A stretch of 64,000 bases of DNA from Eucalyptus grandis (GCF_016545825.1 NC_052615.1:36977516-37041515), one strand, 5' to 3'. Numbered from the stretch's first letter, positions 35,079 to 47,060 are shown. Translations and numbers: made by a program. Notes: generated by a model from the letters alone, not told the origin.

Positions 35079-35099
35079 GAGAGAGAGAGAGAGAGAGAG
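35079..35099. repeat. (GA)n microsatellite
   Basis: About ten GA units. Shorter in copy B (63,020-63,033). Confidence 0.85.
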
Positions 35100-35258
35100 G
35101 ATCCAACTACCAATAACTTTCGAGTTAGAATGTAGAAGTATAACTATCTAATTGCATTGCCTAAAATTTGAAGGCCTATGGAGTTCTAATATGGACAATT
35201 GAAATGTATGATAATTTGAGAACTTTTATGACTTATCAATCAAGCAAGTTAATAATTA

Positions 35259-35769
35259 GGGCTAATACCCTAAAAAACCCTAAACTAGTACACTTGTGAC
35301 AAATTTACCAAAAACTATTTTTTTGACCATGAAAAACCCCAAACCGGTATACCCGTGACAAAGTTACCCTGACTGACTATAAAAAACCTTAAACTGGTAC
35401 ATTTATGACAAATTCACCCCAAACTAATTTATTTGATTGAAAAAACCCCAAAATGGTAAATTTGTGACAAATATACCATATGCTAAATTGAATTAATACC
35501 ACAAAAAAATCACAAAAATTGTAAACAGTGACAAACGGAGCGTAAAATCCTAAATTGGTATACCGGCCAACCGTCACGTGTTATTTAACTTAATATTTTG
35601 AGAATAAAATTTATCGAAAACTAACAGAGGGTAAATTTGTCACAAGTGTACTAGTTTGGGGTAAATTTGTCAAATGTATACCAGTTTGGGGTTTTTGGTG
35701 GTCAAAAAAATAGTTTGGGGTAAATTTGTCACAAGTGTACCAGTTTGGGGTTTTTTAGGGTATTAATCC
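35259..35769. mobile_element. Mutator-type MITE, private to copy A
   Basis: 511 bases with inverted ends (TAATACCCTAAAAAACCC and its inverse) and a nine-base target duplication TAATAATTA (35,250-35,258 and 35,770-35,778). The single TAATAATTA empty site is in copy B at 63,187-63,195. The interior consists of repeats such as GGGGTAAATTTGTCACAAGT. No coding capacity. Confidence 0.93.
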
Positions 35770-36473
35770 TAATAATTATGAACATGGAAAAAAACAATTC
35801 AGACTTTCCTTCACTACAACGTTAATAATCCAACTGAAATTTCCACTTGTGACATTTATCGTCTTTAAATTACTACATATTATTAATTGATAAAGGAACT
35901 TTTAGATGTGGCATGTGCACGACACATGTTAAGGGAAAAGGTTATTGGGGTTAACTAGTGTATAATTATATGAGTTCTGGTTTAGGGGAGGGGGAATGTA
36001 AATTAATGAAGAACTGGAAAGTTATGAGGGTAAAATAACATTTTCCCTAAATGTAAGAATGAGGTTTCACGTTCATGGAACCTTAAGAGTGTCATGACAA
36101 TTTATCTAATTTAAAGTGATTTTCCTCATTTTTAAATGATGTAGTTGCATTTAATCACGGTTAATATTTTCTTCTGTACTTCGTTAGGAAAATTTCCTCC
36201 AATCGTATCTTTGATTGGTGGCTAAATTATTAACTGTAAACTTAATTAAATCTAAATGTGAGTGGTCTTCATATTTGTAACCCACCAATTAGAGGCATAG
36301 CATGTGATAAGGAAAACATGGCCCATTAGATAGTAATCTATGATGTAAATATTTTGGTGCATGGAGAGAGAACCTCTATGCAGTTTGTGACAAATTTCAG
36401 GATTTTTAGTACACTTGTCATATTATTTTATTTAATTTCATAAGTTAAAGAAAATCAAATTGTTGATGTTCTA

Positions 36474-36731
36474 GCGCAAGAAAAGAAAGCAATTTTTTTG
36501 GAGCTTAGAATTAAGCTCATAAAATCTATTATGTCCGTTGTATGGATCTAAAATAGATATAGTGAATCTATTTTGTTAGATAAATGTAAAGTAATGCTCC
36601 AAAGCACTTTCAATGAGTGGCCACTATTTTAGATTCACCGCATCTATTTTAGATCTATACGTTAGACACTATTTATTTTATAAGCTTAATTCTAAGCTCC
36701 AAAAAATAATGGTTTCTTTTTTTGCGTGAGC
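36474..36731. mobile_element. Foldback MITE-like element
   Basis: Arms of about 110 bases meet nearly end to end. The left has GGAGCTTAGAATTAAGCT and GATCTAAAATAGAT, and the right holds their inverses. The outer ends are GCGCAAGAAAA and TTTTTTTGCGTGAGC. No clear target duplication was found. The matching element in copy B starts at 63,891 and is cut by the window end. Confidence 0.65.
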
Positions 36732-37233
36732 ACATCCGCGATTTGCTTTTCATTAACTTATTAATTTTAATAAAAAAATAATAAATTTAGGACTCCAAAA
36801 TTAATAAATATGATTATCGGACAGTGATGTTCTTACTTCTTCTTTTTTCAACTTTTGGCCCAAATGTTTTCAATACTATTGGCTTTGCAGTTTTTGTTTT
36901 TTAATATTAGACAACTTATTATAATGATAAATAGTTTAATTATGGGATCTTTTGTTATGCTTGTCTTTAATTTTTCTTGAGCCAATCTGCAATTTTTGAA
37001 AAGAAGCAAGCAACACAAAATATGAAATAGTTGAGAAATTAAGAAAAAGGAGAAAAAAAAAAAAAAAAAAAAACAAAGTGAGTTAGGTGTCCATAAACGC
37101 ACATCAACTCCTCAAGGCTCCCCTCCATGCACCAAAATACTTACATTATAGAATATTATCTAATAGGCCATGTTTTCCTTATTCCACATCATACTGATTG
37201 ATGGGGTACAAGTATGCAAAACACTCGTATTTA
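36732..37233. other. Non-coding sequence before copy B
   Basis: AT-rich with an A-run of about 19 bases at 37,056-37,074. No gene. The right arm of the large inverted repeat begins at about 37,118. Confidence 0.55.
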
Positions 37234-37519
37234 ATTTTAGTTAAGTTTACAGTTCCTAACTTGGACACCTATCAAAGGTATGGTTAAGAATCATATATAA
37301 AGAACTAGAGATTTTTTTAAGTGACCATCAAAAGAAAATAGCTGTGTAAAATTTCTATGTGAATGTGCTACGTGACTCAGCCTCATGTGAGGTTTACCCA
37401 CTTTATATGTTTGTGCGCTTGCGCTTTGATTGCGTCAATGGGTACTTCAGGCAATTACAAATTTTTCTAGCCACAAATGCGCTTCAATAGCCGCGCATAG
37501 CTCCAACACATGAGACTTA

Positions 37520-38434
37520 TGCTCCGTTCGTTTCACAGAAAATAACTTCCAGGAAAATGTTTTCCGGATTTTCCGGTGTTCGTTTCACGGAAAACCAATT
37601 ACTCAAGGAAAATATTTTCCACCGATGGAAAATACTGCCTTCAAAGATAAGGAAAATGTTTTCCACTTTTGAAAAGTGGAAAACATTTTCCATAACTTCT
37701 TCCACCCTATATCCTTTTACTAACACACTTTTGTTTTATTTTTATGATTTTTTTTCTTTTCTTTTCTTTTCATCTTTCTTCCTTAGCTTGGCCGGTGGCC
37801 GGCCCCGACGACGATCGGCAACCAGCGACCGGCGACCGACCACGGCCGCGAGCCAGCTCGAGCTCCGCCCTAGGCCGGCGAAGCTCCGCCTAGCCTGATC
37901 TATGGAAGCCAAGCTTGCCCAAGCTCGGCGAGCTCAGCCTTGCCGGCTTAGGGTGGAGCTCTAGCCTCGCTAGATTCGGCGAGCTGGGTGGGGCTCGGGC
38001 CTCGCCTGAGCTCCCCAGAGGTCTGGCGAGCTGTGAGCTGCGAGCTCGCTGGATCTGGCAGCGGAGCTCGGGCTCGCCGGATCGGGAGCCCGAGCTCCAC
38101 CGCCAAATCCGACGAGCTCGGGCGAGATCACCGAGCCTCGAGCTCGCCGAATGGGCAACCAGATCTTGGTTGGCCGCCGGATTAGCCATCGTCGGGCATG
38201 CAGCGGCGGAGGAAGGAGGAAGGAGGAAGGAGAAGGAAAAGAAAAGGAAAAAAGAAAAAGAAAATGAAAGAAAAAATAAAAAATTTGTTAGGAGTCATTA
38301 ACGAACGGTGGAAAATTTTTTCCACTCAAAATTTAAGTTTCAGCCGAACACCGGAAAATATACTCATTTTCTGGAAAATGACTTGGGAAAATGTTTTTCG
38401 GAGATGGCCAATTTTCCGTGAAACAAACAGACCC
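37520..38434 (+). mobile_element. Non-autonomous Harbinger-like TIR element, copy B
   Basis: 915 bases related to 7,309-8,241 but with the core in the opposite orientation. The inverted ends contain CGTTCGTTTCACAGAAAA on the left and the inverse of GTTTGTTTCACGGAAAA on the right. The flanks are TTA and TAA, so the three-base duplication is imperfect. Subterminal GGAAAATGTTTTCC words are repeated. The GC-rich core lies at about 37,780-38,210. No transposase. Confidence 0.8.
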
Positions 38435-38880
38435 TAAGAAGAAATGCATTTTGCACATTTAGTTTGTCAGATGAGATCAATAACCTATGAAGAAATAACG
38501 AGATATTAATTTATTTCAGGAAGCATGAGTAATTTGCACAACCTATAGATTAAATATATATGTATTATATATATATTTGCTAATAATATTTCTTATATGA
38601 TTCTTGATGTATTTGATATTTCACATTTATATATTTATTGACTTACATACTGGAGAAGGAAGAAAAGCAAATAAGAAGAAGGGGGGCTGGTGCCATGAGA
38701 CAATTTGACCAGCTTTGAGCAAATTAGATGGTCCTCCGTTGGAATGGTGGAGTTTGAACAGGTAATGCCATGTCTCGGTCCAATTCTTCTATAATTTCCT
38801 GTTTCAATTTTGTTCAACTTGAATTTCTGACCTTTCTTCCATGGTAAGTTTGACATAGTTATTGTCTCAAATTGATAACG
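38435..38880. other. Non-coding flank
   Basis: AT-rich sequence that rejoins the copy A alignment near 38,610 (A 215). The piece 38,438-38,605 has no counterpart in copy A. No gene seen. Confidence 0.55.
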
Positions 38881-39822
38881 TCTTCGCGACGGCACAAGTT
38901 CAAGACGTGGAAAAGCTCGAGAAATTCAATGCTTTCAACTACAGGAGATGGAGCACGAAGATGTGCTGCCAATTGGTCGTTGCACAGGTTGGCTATGCTC
39001 TAAGAACTACATGTACGAGATGAATCTTCCAATAGGGAACTCATCGAGGTCCAAAGAAGCGAATGGAAAATGACCGAAACAGCCTATTCATGATCCACGA
39101 CGCAATGGACAACCCTCTTTTCAACATCCTCACATGAATCGACGGCTAATGATGTTCGGAAAGGCGTCCGATAGAGGCACATAAATGAGAACACCAGTAA
39201 CATCTTTCTTGGTTAACAAGTACCTCGATTATAAAATGATCATTCTATTCCTATCACTGATCAAGTCAATGAATTGCATGATATTGCAACTGCGTATGCA
39301 GATACGGATGAATCAATCTCCAAGACTTTTCTCGTTTCTATTATTGTTGGTAAACTTCCATCTTCATGGAAAGACTTCCAAAAGCTTTTAAAGCATTAGA
39401 AAGAGCCTTTTGAGTTTGGATCGATCGCTTCAACGCATTTAAGCTGCAAGTCAGGCCAGAAATCATGATGTATTTGGAAACCATTTAGGGAACTTTTTGA
39501 ACGAGACTTGCTTTCGGAGTGGCAAAATGGATCATGGGGCTCCCTTTTGCTATGACGAAAGAAGAATGAAACCAATTTGGCGGAGGACAATGACGTGGTT
39601 GCGATGATCATGGGGGTTCTCATGGCGAACGATGATGAAGGTTGGTGGATTGACTCCACCGAAACTTGCAATGTTATTCCCCACAAGACGAAAAATATTT
39701 ATGCTCTCTCGGACAACCCTGTCAATGAGTCGCCCGATCCGTCAATGTTAGATTACCAAAAGTCAAGTTTCGTGCGAGTATTCTATCCCAAAGACAATGA
39801 AGGAATTCAAGGAGTTTGATAC
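38880..39822 (+). pseudogene. Decayed Copia gag-protease relic, copy B
   Basis: Counterpart of 440-1,460. The last part (39,577-39,819) is open and holds GWWIDSTETCNVIPHK, again without the protease Gly. A deletion of about 70 bases near 39,485 relative to copy A removes part of the linker. Several stops. Confidence 0.6.
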
Positions 39823-41010
39823 AAGATTACATGTGCGTGTATGCCCTGTGAAGAGATGACATGTTGTCTCCAGGAGCACATAATCGCACGAGGCAACAAC
39901 TCTATCAATGATTTAGTGCATGGTACCGACATAAATTGATATATATTTGTAAGATTTAAGAGGATTTCGCTACTTGCAAATTGAGCTATTTGGTACTGGC
40001 AAAGTGAAAGATAGAAAAAGAAAAAAAGAAAAGACAGTTCTATGATTTATTTTGATACTTAACTTAATTTGATAAATTAGTAAATGTAGATTTTTGACAT
40101 CCCAACATGTCATTTATTCTGATTTCGCTCAACATAACATCGCCAAATTAATAGGCATAAATTCCCTCTTGAATGTGAAGTAGAACTCATCCATTTCCGA
40201 TGGAATCAAGTGAGAGAACGGAGAATTGAACTTAATTGATTTGGTATGATATTAAGGAATGAAAAGTCGAATTCATGATAATTGAAGGTACTTTATTAGA
40301 AGAAAATAGTGATTCCATGAAAAGAGTAATTTCATGATTACAAAATATTTCCTACAACCCAGTTAGACAAAATTCCTTTCCACTTATACTGTTGATTGGT
40401 GGGTTACAAGCATAGATCTCAAATTCAATTTTGATTAAATTTATATGCAGCTCATGTCCATAATTTATAACCCACCAATAAGAGGTATGGTTGAAGAAAA
40501 TTCTGCCTTTATAAAATTGGCTCGTTGAGTGTATCAAATGTTGCATTGGTCTTTGATGGGTGGGCTTAAACGACCAACAAAAATTTGATAAATGCAAACT
40601 TTGCAAATCAATTTTGCTGACTACCCTTTGAGATCAATAATCGTAACATCATCTCTTTGACGTAGACGAACTTAGAAACGACGGCATGGCAAAAAAGCTG
40701 CTGCAATATAGGGATGCTGTACAATATTGTGTATACCGAAAGAGAACTTCCCACGCAGCAACCTTATAAGCAGCCGTTGCTGCCTGTTATCCATTATATT
40801 GAGTACGGTCGACTGATTCGGTTTTGGAGTTTGTGGTGGTGCTGTTACAACCTGATGACAGTGGCCGTGGAGGAGCGGAGCAAAGTCAGCCGCTATGGAG
40901 TGCGGAAGAAGAAGAAAGAACAAAGCGCAAAAAGAACAAATATGTGACAGCCTGAGTTTAAAAAGAACGATGCGACATCTTCACCTAGTTAGACTTGTAA
41001 TGCATTGCTA
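39823..41010. other. Mostly non-coding; weak minus-strand ORF at 40,672-40,923
   Basis: Counterpart of 1,461-2,610, including the single repeat arm near 40,380-40,490. The minus frame is shorter than in copy A. No recognised gene. Confidence 0.5.
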
Positions 41011-41097
41011 ATAATTTTGTGACATGGTGCAGAAATCTCTCATAGAGCGAAATTTAATATGTTGAGATACTTATTAGGTAAAGATAAGTTTAGGTAT

Positions 41098-41950
41098 CTA
41101 ATGAATAAAAGTCCAAGCATTTGCAACATCATTATCTGAAAAATGACAGCAAGCGTACATGTTGTCCATCATAAACGAAATCAAGCTCACGAAGTTACCT
41201 TTTCTATTTCTTACATATGAAAAATCAAGCTCGCCAAATTTTTCAATGAATGGATCATAAGAAAGTTTTTTTATTGGTCGGGTCATTAACATATGAATCA
41301 GTAATAGCAAATATGTCCAGAAGGGTGATGGATAGAGGTCCCCGGGGTGGGTTTTTTTTTTCGGGGGTGGAGAAAAACGCAGTTAGCCGAGGAAGACCGG
41401 AAGGTAAAAGGAAAACCTAACAATCCAGGTTCTAAGAGTAGTCGGAGCAAGAAAATTTCGAAAGCTAAGTTAATTCGGGCTTGTTCCAAGAGATGTACCA
41501 AGTGATGTTTTAGCCTCAGGTACCACTGATATAATTTAGTATCCAAAACTGGAAAAAGTCCTAAATCTACGGCTTCTCTTCGACCAAACGTATACTAGAA
41601 TGAAATCCTGGTGAATGAGAAGGATCTCTTGAGACGACTGGGAAAGCACTGATCATAAGATGAGGAACATGAAGAGATTTCAAGTAAGGAAGAAGAATAA
41701 CCCTATCAGAGCCATCCTCGGGGTTGTCCAAAAATTGAAGAGAGAGCTTGCCTTGCTCTTCCAACTCCTGAAGACCATCGAAGCCAACAATGTACGGCAC
41801 TGGACGAGAGTTGAAGAAACTGAGAGCTTTGACAGTAGGTACTGTTGGAGTTGGAGGAAAGAGAGAGCTATGGCTGAAATCTGGAATTTGAAACGAGAAA
41901 AATTTGGGAGAAGAGGTTGAAGACGATGGAGTATGCAAAAGATGAAGATG
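41098..41950 (-). pseudogene. Unidentified coding-like exon, tandem unit B1
   Basis: Best-preserved of the four units. A 123-codon minus frame at 41,567-41,938 starts after an upstream stop and holds PYIVGFDGLQELEEQGK and PYLKSLHVPHLMISAFP. Next to it, at 41,298-41,546, an 82-codon frame holds KLYQWYLRLKHHLVHLLEQA. The two are one base out of frame with each other, so either a border or a lesion lies near 41,570. Family not recognised. Confidence 0.45.
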
Positions 41951-43050
41951 GAAAGGTGAAATCTATGCTCTGATGTCGAGGATGCGATCAACGTCCTCTT
42001 CTTTGTCATGGAAGCTGCTTTGCTTGCCGAAATATATTACCTAGCATCCCTTCACTCATTTCATGATCACCCCTTTCTTCTTTAATTCTTTTTTTTCTTC
42101 CTGCTGTTTGTCTGTCTGTTCTTGTTCCGTTGCAACAAATGGGAAAAAGAAAAGAGAATACTGTAAAGCGCCTGTTTTCCTTTCCTGCAGAATTGGAAGA
42201 GTAATGGACACTGACTATGGAATTCCATTATAATTCCATAAACAAGAACCTATATTGGCCATGGACGTCAAAATTCAAGACCCGTGTACAAGTTTAGAAT
42301 GCCAAATAATGTGAATTAAACAAACTACGCTGTACTTCGGTAATTAATTAACTAATGCTAACAATCTCACGATGTGGACAAACGAATTTGATTTTACTAT
42401 AAGGGCGTCCAGAAAAGACATTTGAATCGTCGACAAACAGCTTTTTGACATCTAGCCAGCAACTGTTCTACCTTCCAAATACGTTCTCTCTTGAACAAAA
42501 GAATTTCGAATGGAAATCGTTGAATATTGACTTAGTTCATGCCCAACCCTGATACTCCGCATGTACACCCTCGGTTTCTAATGTTAAGATGTTCATAAGG
42601 AACTCGCTATCAAGTGTCAATCTTACAAATCAGGAGTTGGATATATTATTCCATAATCTCATGCTGTTTGAATTGTCAAGAACAATTTTTACAAGTTGCC
42701 ACCTTCATAAATTGCATCCATTCAACAAGCTGCTTCAAAAACTGAAAAAACTATCACTATAAACGCACATCTCGTGTCAATCGTCGCTAATATTTTTGTC
42801 ACATGGTGCATAAGTCTCTCAATGAGCAAAATTTAGAATGTTGAGATACTTGTTAGGCAAAGATAAGTTTAGGTGTCATGATGAATGAAAGTTCAAGCAA
42901 TTGCAATGTCATTATCTAAAAAATGATGGGCAAGTGAATACGTTATCCATTATGAACGATATCAAGCTCACAAGGTTACCTTTTCTATTTCCTAGATATG
43001 AAAATCAAGAGCACGAAATTTTTCGATGAATGGATCATGAGACCTCTATC

Positions 43051-43650
43051 TCATGAGCCTTCGCACCCTAAGGAGAGAAACCAGTAGCGGCAAATATGTC
43101 GAGGAGGGTGATTCATAGAGGCCCAATTAGCAGAGGAAGACCAGAGGTAAAAGGAAAACCTAACGAGCCAGGTTCTAGGATTAAGTTCGAAGCAAGAAAA
43201 TTCCAAAGTTAGGTCGATTCGGGCTCCTTCCGGGAGATGTATCATGTGAGGTTTTAGCCTCAGGTACCACTGATAGAATTTAGAGTCCAAAACTGGAACA
43301 AGACCTAAATCTACAACTTTTCTTCGACCAAACATATGCTAGAATGGAATCCTGGTGAATGGAAATGATCTCTTGAGACTGACTGGGAAAGCACTGATCA
43401 TAAGATGAGGAACATGAAGAGATTTGAAGTAAGGAAGAAGAATAACCTGATCAGAGCCATCCTCGGGGTCGTCCCAAAATTGAAGAGAGAGATTGCCTTA
43501 CTCTTCCAACTCCTGAAGACCATCGAAGCCAACAATGTACGTCTCGGGACAATAGTTGAATAAACTGGGAGCGTTGACAGTTGGGACCGTTGGAGTTGGA
43601 GGAGAGAGAGAACTATGGTTGAAATCTGGAATTTGAAATGAGAAAATTTT
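43051..43650 (-). pseudogene. Unidentified coding-like exon, tandem unit B2
   Basis: Diverged repeat of unit B1. Here the 43,051-43,335 frame (94 codons, with KFYQWYLRLKPHMIHLPEGA) runs further into the part that precedes it, while the 5' portion (43,340-43,650) has frame changes. Not split by a transposon, unlike unit A2. Function unknown. Confidence 0.4.
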
Positions 43651-45746
43651 CAAGCATAGGTTGAAGAAGATGGATTATGCAAAGGATGAATATACGAAGT
43701 CGAGGATGCCATGGACGTCCTCTCTCTTGTCATGGAAGCAGCTTTGCTTGCCAAACGACACCTCCACGGGCCTGAATCTCTGTCCACGTTCAATGATTAT
43801 ATTACCTCCATCCCTTCACTCACTTCATGACCACCCCTTTCTTCTTTGATTATTTTTTTTTTCTTTTGGTGGGTCAGTTTGGTGTGAAGTAAATTTTCTC
43901 AGCCGTCGAGGGGGATTCTTGTTGTTTGTGATTCTGTTCAAATGGTACGAGTGTAAAAGGGAAGTTTCAGTAGAAGTTCTCGAGAAGCAAGAGCTGAAGA
44001 AGCACCCTTGATTGGCTAGTCGTATAAATTTAGGCGTACTTGTACTTTTATGTGCTTCTACTATTTGTAATCCGCAAAATGCTTTACTGGGGCAGTCACA
44101 AGTCCTCGGAGGCATAAAAGAACTGCTAAAGTTTCCCTCAGTGATCTAGTTTGTATGTGGGTAATCTTAATTTTCGTCAGAAAGTGACTGCTCTTGTTTA
44201 TGAGAGTCATGACCATCATAAAAGTTTCAGCGATATTGCTAAGTCTTGTTTACTTAGAAAGATGAATCGAGTGCCCACCATTACCAATTGACAACTGTAG
44301 GAAATGTAAAACATATGATGTTGTTGACTGGCCACTTCTCCGATTGTATGGAAAGGTCTAGGCTTAAGCTAGGGAAAAATGGAGTATTTGCTAATCAAAT
44401 TATATGCAAGTGAAAAGACTTCTTTTTCTGTTTTCAACTTGTACGAGAAACTTTTGGGGTAAGCATGTGGAAAGAAATGAGTACCTAAAAGTTCAAATAG
44501 ACATTAGAAGGAAATTTTTTAGAAGATGTTGTATTGGATCGAGTGAAACGGATTATTTTTACTTGAAAGCAAGTGCGTAGTAGAACACATAAAAGGACCA
44601 AATTCAAAATTAAGTTTACTGAACTTCCACTAGGTATTTCGTTTTTTTCCCCCATTATAGCATTTTTCAGTAGATCCCTCGTCAAAAGGTAACCAAGATT
44701 GAATTAGTACTATTAGGATGAATGACCTGACAAATGTTCCCATATGGTATTGTTCCTTTCTATATCATTCTGTGATTTGATGGGTCTTCGAAGTTGTATG
44801 ACAAAAGACGATCGATCGTAACAGGGCCCATTGCATTCCTTTCATCAGTATTTATTTAGTGTTGATGCAGCCCGTTCCTGGGCATCCGGGTGAGGAGGAC
44901 TTTGTCATTAATGATATTTCTATTGGAATTATCCTAGTTGGCTGATGTGTACGTGTCATATCCATAAGAAGGCTTAAGCCATCTTTCATTGCACTCCTTG
45001 TGAATGGGTCGCCATAGATTTTGGTCCATATCATTGTGGGTCTTTATTGGGTGGTGGAAGCTTCAGTTTGGGAAGAAGGATTATTATATGTGCTGGAAGG
45101 AACAACATTGTGCAGAGAGGATAAGAAGCCATTTATTTAGTTCCATTTCTTGTTATTGTATTTGTTTAAGGGGCGTGGTTTGTCGAAGAGCACAACACAC
45201 TATCTCTGGCAATCTTCACCTAACTTTATTAGTTGATGGCTCTCAAAGGCAATCATTTGAAGGATCAATTCTATTGTCGAGTTTTTTGGGATCTTGTCGA
45301 TCTTCTTCTTGTATAAATTTTTATTATGTTGTTGTATCTCCTTTCTCAATATGGTTCTTACTTGGAAGATTTCGCAGTTGACTAACTCGTAGTGATCTAT
45401 TGTCTGCAATTGCATTGACATAAAGCTCTATGTGAGCTGGACAACAGAAAAGTTACTAAGAAAAGGAGAGATTTTTTTGTCAAAGTGGAACCGTACATTC
45501 CGTATTTCCATTGCTTTAAATCTCCACATATACAGAAACTCAAGAGAGCATGTTTGATTAATAGGCCATCACTTTCTTAAATTGTGGGGGTTTATTCATG
45601 GAGTAAACTGTGCAAAGGCAAGCCCATGTTAATTAAAATTTAGGTTGTTCTTATAGAATTTTGACTATTGTTTTCCACATTTTTTCCCTCATGTGTAATG
45701 AAAGAATTTGTAGTTTATTGGGAAAGTTTGTCATTTTACTGCAGAG
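43651..45746. other. No recognised gene; flank upstream of PEX16 copy B
   Basis: Counterpart of 10,020-11,116 plus 20,684-21,673, with the intact empty site CTTTC of element 2 at 44,756-44,760. Frames such as 43,825-44,115 (minus) and 45,004-45,381 (plus) have no known domain. Confidence 0.5.
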
Positions 45747-47060
45747 ACTGCTATCTTGGGTGTCATAACTGCCGTCAATGAACACATAATTGATACCGCC
45801 GCATCTCAAATCCACACTCGTGATGTTCTGGTAGTCTGTTTGAACCAAGTATTTGGTTAGGTTAGCCATGTTTCGGAATAGTGGCTATATGATGCTTCCA
45901 CAGGGTAGAGAGATTCCAAATTCTGAGAAGGCATCAGAAGTTTCCTCCTCACAGTCCAGCCCTGGAGATTCCAGAAAACCTAGATTTTATAGTGGGTCTG
46001 GTTCTTTCAAGAATAGCTTTGGGCAGAATGGGTGGAATTTGGAAGGAAGAGCACTGTCAGCGTTAAGCAGATTTGGAGAGAATGTCAGAACGGTTTTTGA
46101 CCCACCGTGGTTGTGCAGGGTGTAGCAACAGAATACTATTGTGGAATCTCTCGGTAGGCATGTTGGGAGGTTGTTAGTTGAACCCTGGTAAAGTTGTATG
46201 ATGTACTTCTGCTGATGCATTTTGTTTTATGATAGCTTCAAAGGCAGAGAAATCAACATTGTCATCTATTTTGTCCGTGAAGGGTGTTCATGGATCTTTA
46301 TTTCTCAAGGGGGAGATCCTATTTATCGCAAGGCCACTAATCTATGTTTTGTTTATTAGAAAGTATGGAACTCGGTCCTGGACTCCTTGGTTTCTTACGC
46401 TGGCCATGGATGTGGTTGGCGTTGGCATCTTTCCTCAAGTTACTTTGTCTGCGTGGGGTAGTAAAGACCACAAGTTTCAGGACACCACTTCAGAAAAAGA
46501 TGAGGTTAGAGTCTAAATATGTATTCGCTCATTTGATTTTGTCCATTTAGCATGCATGCCCTGGCTTGTATCACAAAGCTTTTGGACTGGCCTTTCTTCA
46601 GCCATCTAATGTCCAGATTAATGATTCTCTCATGACGTGTCAACTTATGTTCTTTTTCCCGTAAGTAGTTGAAAAGAAGAAAGCTACTCTGGGCACCCTA
46701 CCTCATGAGAGATCCATTTTTAAGCAAATACACAAGGTACACTTATAGCTACTAGAAATTATATCCAGTGTGAAGTTTACATTTCTGGGATTAATTTCCT
46801 CATGGTAAATCATGTTCCTTCTCTGATATTTCAGGGAAAGGCTCGACAAAGCAGAGTAAATTGTCGGAGCCTGTTCCCCTTTTTGGGGCTCTTACAGGTG
46901 TTCCTATGTGTCCATTTTGCTTCTATTTTTTACGTTGGCTAAGATAAGGCTACTTATCATGGGCAATTGTGCTCATTCCTTTATGTTTACTCATGCAGCA
47001 AAAGTCATAGAGCTGATTGTGGGAGCCCAAACACGGTATACGTACATGTCGGGCTCATAA
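45747..47060 (+). pseudogene. PEX16: Peroxin 16, truncated and broken, copy B
   Basis: Same fragment as 21,674-23,185. The first exon is cut after about 25 codons by a deletion of roughly 170 bases that also removes its donor and most of the next intron. Exon 2 (about 45,850-46,152) keeps CAG where copy A has TAG, but has its own TAG at 46,123-46,125. The exon 3 acceptor is intact (TAG before 46,236). The C-terminal exons match copy A, including the shared extra base that puts TAA in frame near 46,858. It ends GAQTRYTYMSGS and a stop at 47,058-47,060. N-terminal exons absent. Confidence 0.87.

Larger units (their letters stand above)
1..36587 (+). repeat. Segmental duplication, copy A
   Basis: Position 1 aligns with 37,234 and position 36,587 with 64,000, in the same order and orientation. 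The shared blocks are the Copia relic, the unidentified minus-strand exons, PEX16, the solo LTR, the TIR-NB-LRR gene and the non-coding tail. A sampled block (3,600-4,380 against 42,014-42,790) differs by roughly 2% by eye. Copy A is about 9.8 kb longer over the shared range, mostly because of private transposons. The outer edge is not visible because the window begins inside the repeat. The two copies could also be two haplotypes assembled in tandem. Confidence 0.93.
36200..37290. repeat. Large inverted repeat near the copy A/B junction
   Basis: The left arm (about 36,200-36,370) and the right arm (about 37,118-37,290) are inverted relatives. The best block is AAGGAAAACATGGCC followed by TATTTTGGTGCATGGA. 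The arms are roughly 75-80% alike by eye and enclose about 750 bases that include a smaller foldback. The outer part of the right arm is also the start of the duplicated unit at 37,234. A related single arm occurs at about 1,980-2,115. It may be a foldback transposon. Confidence 0.65.

Noticed and set aside
45004..45381. 125-codon plus ORF upstream of PEX16 as an N-terminal exon
   Set aside because: It does not resemble PEX16 N-terminus (no start followed by the expected Trp/Arg-rich helix), and the copy A version is shorter and starts elsewhere.
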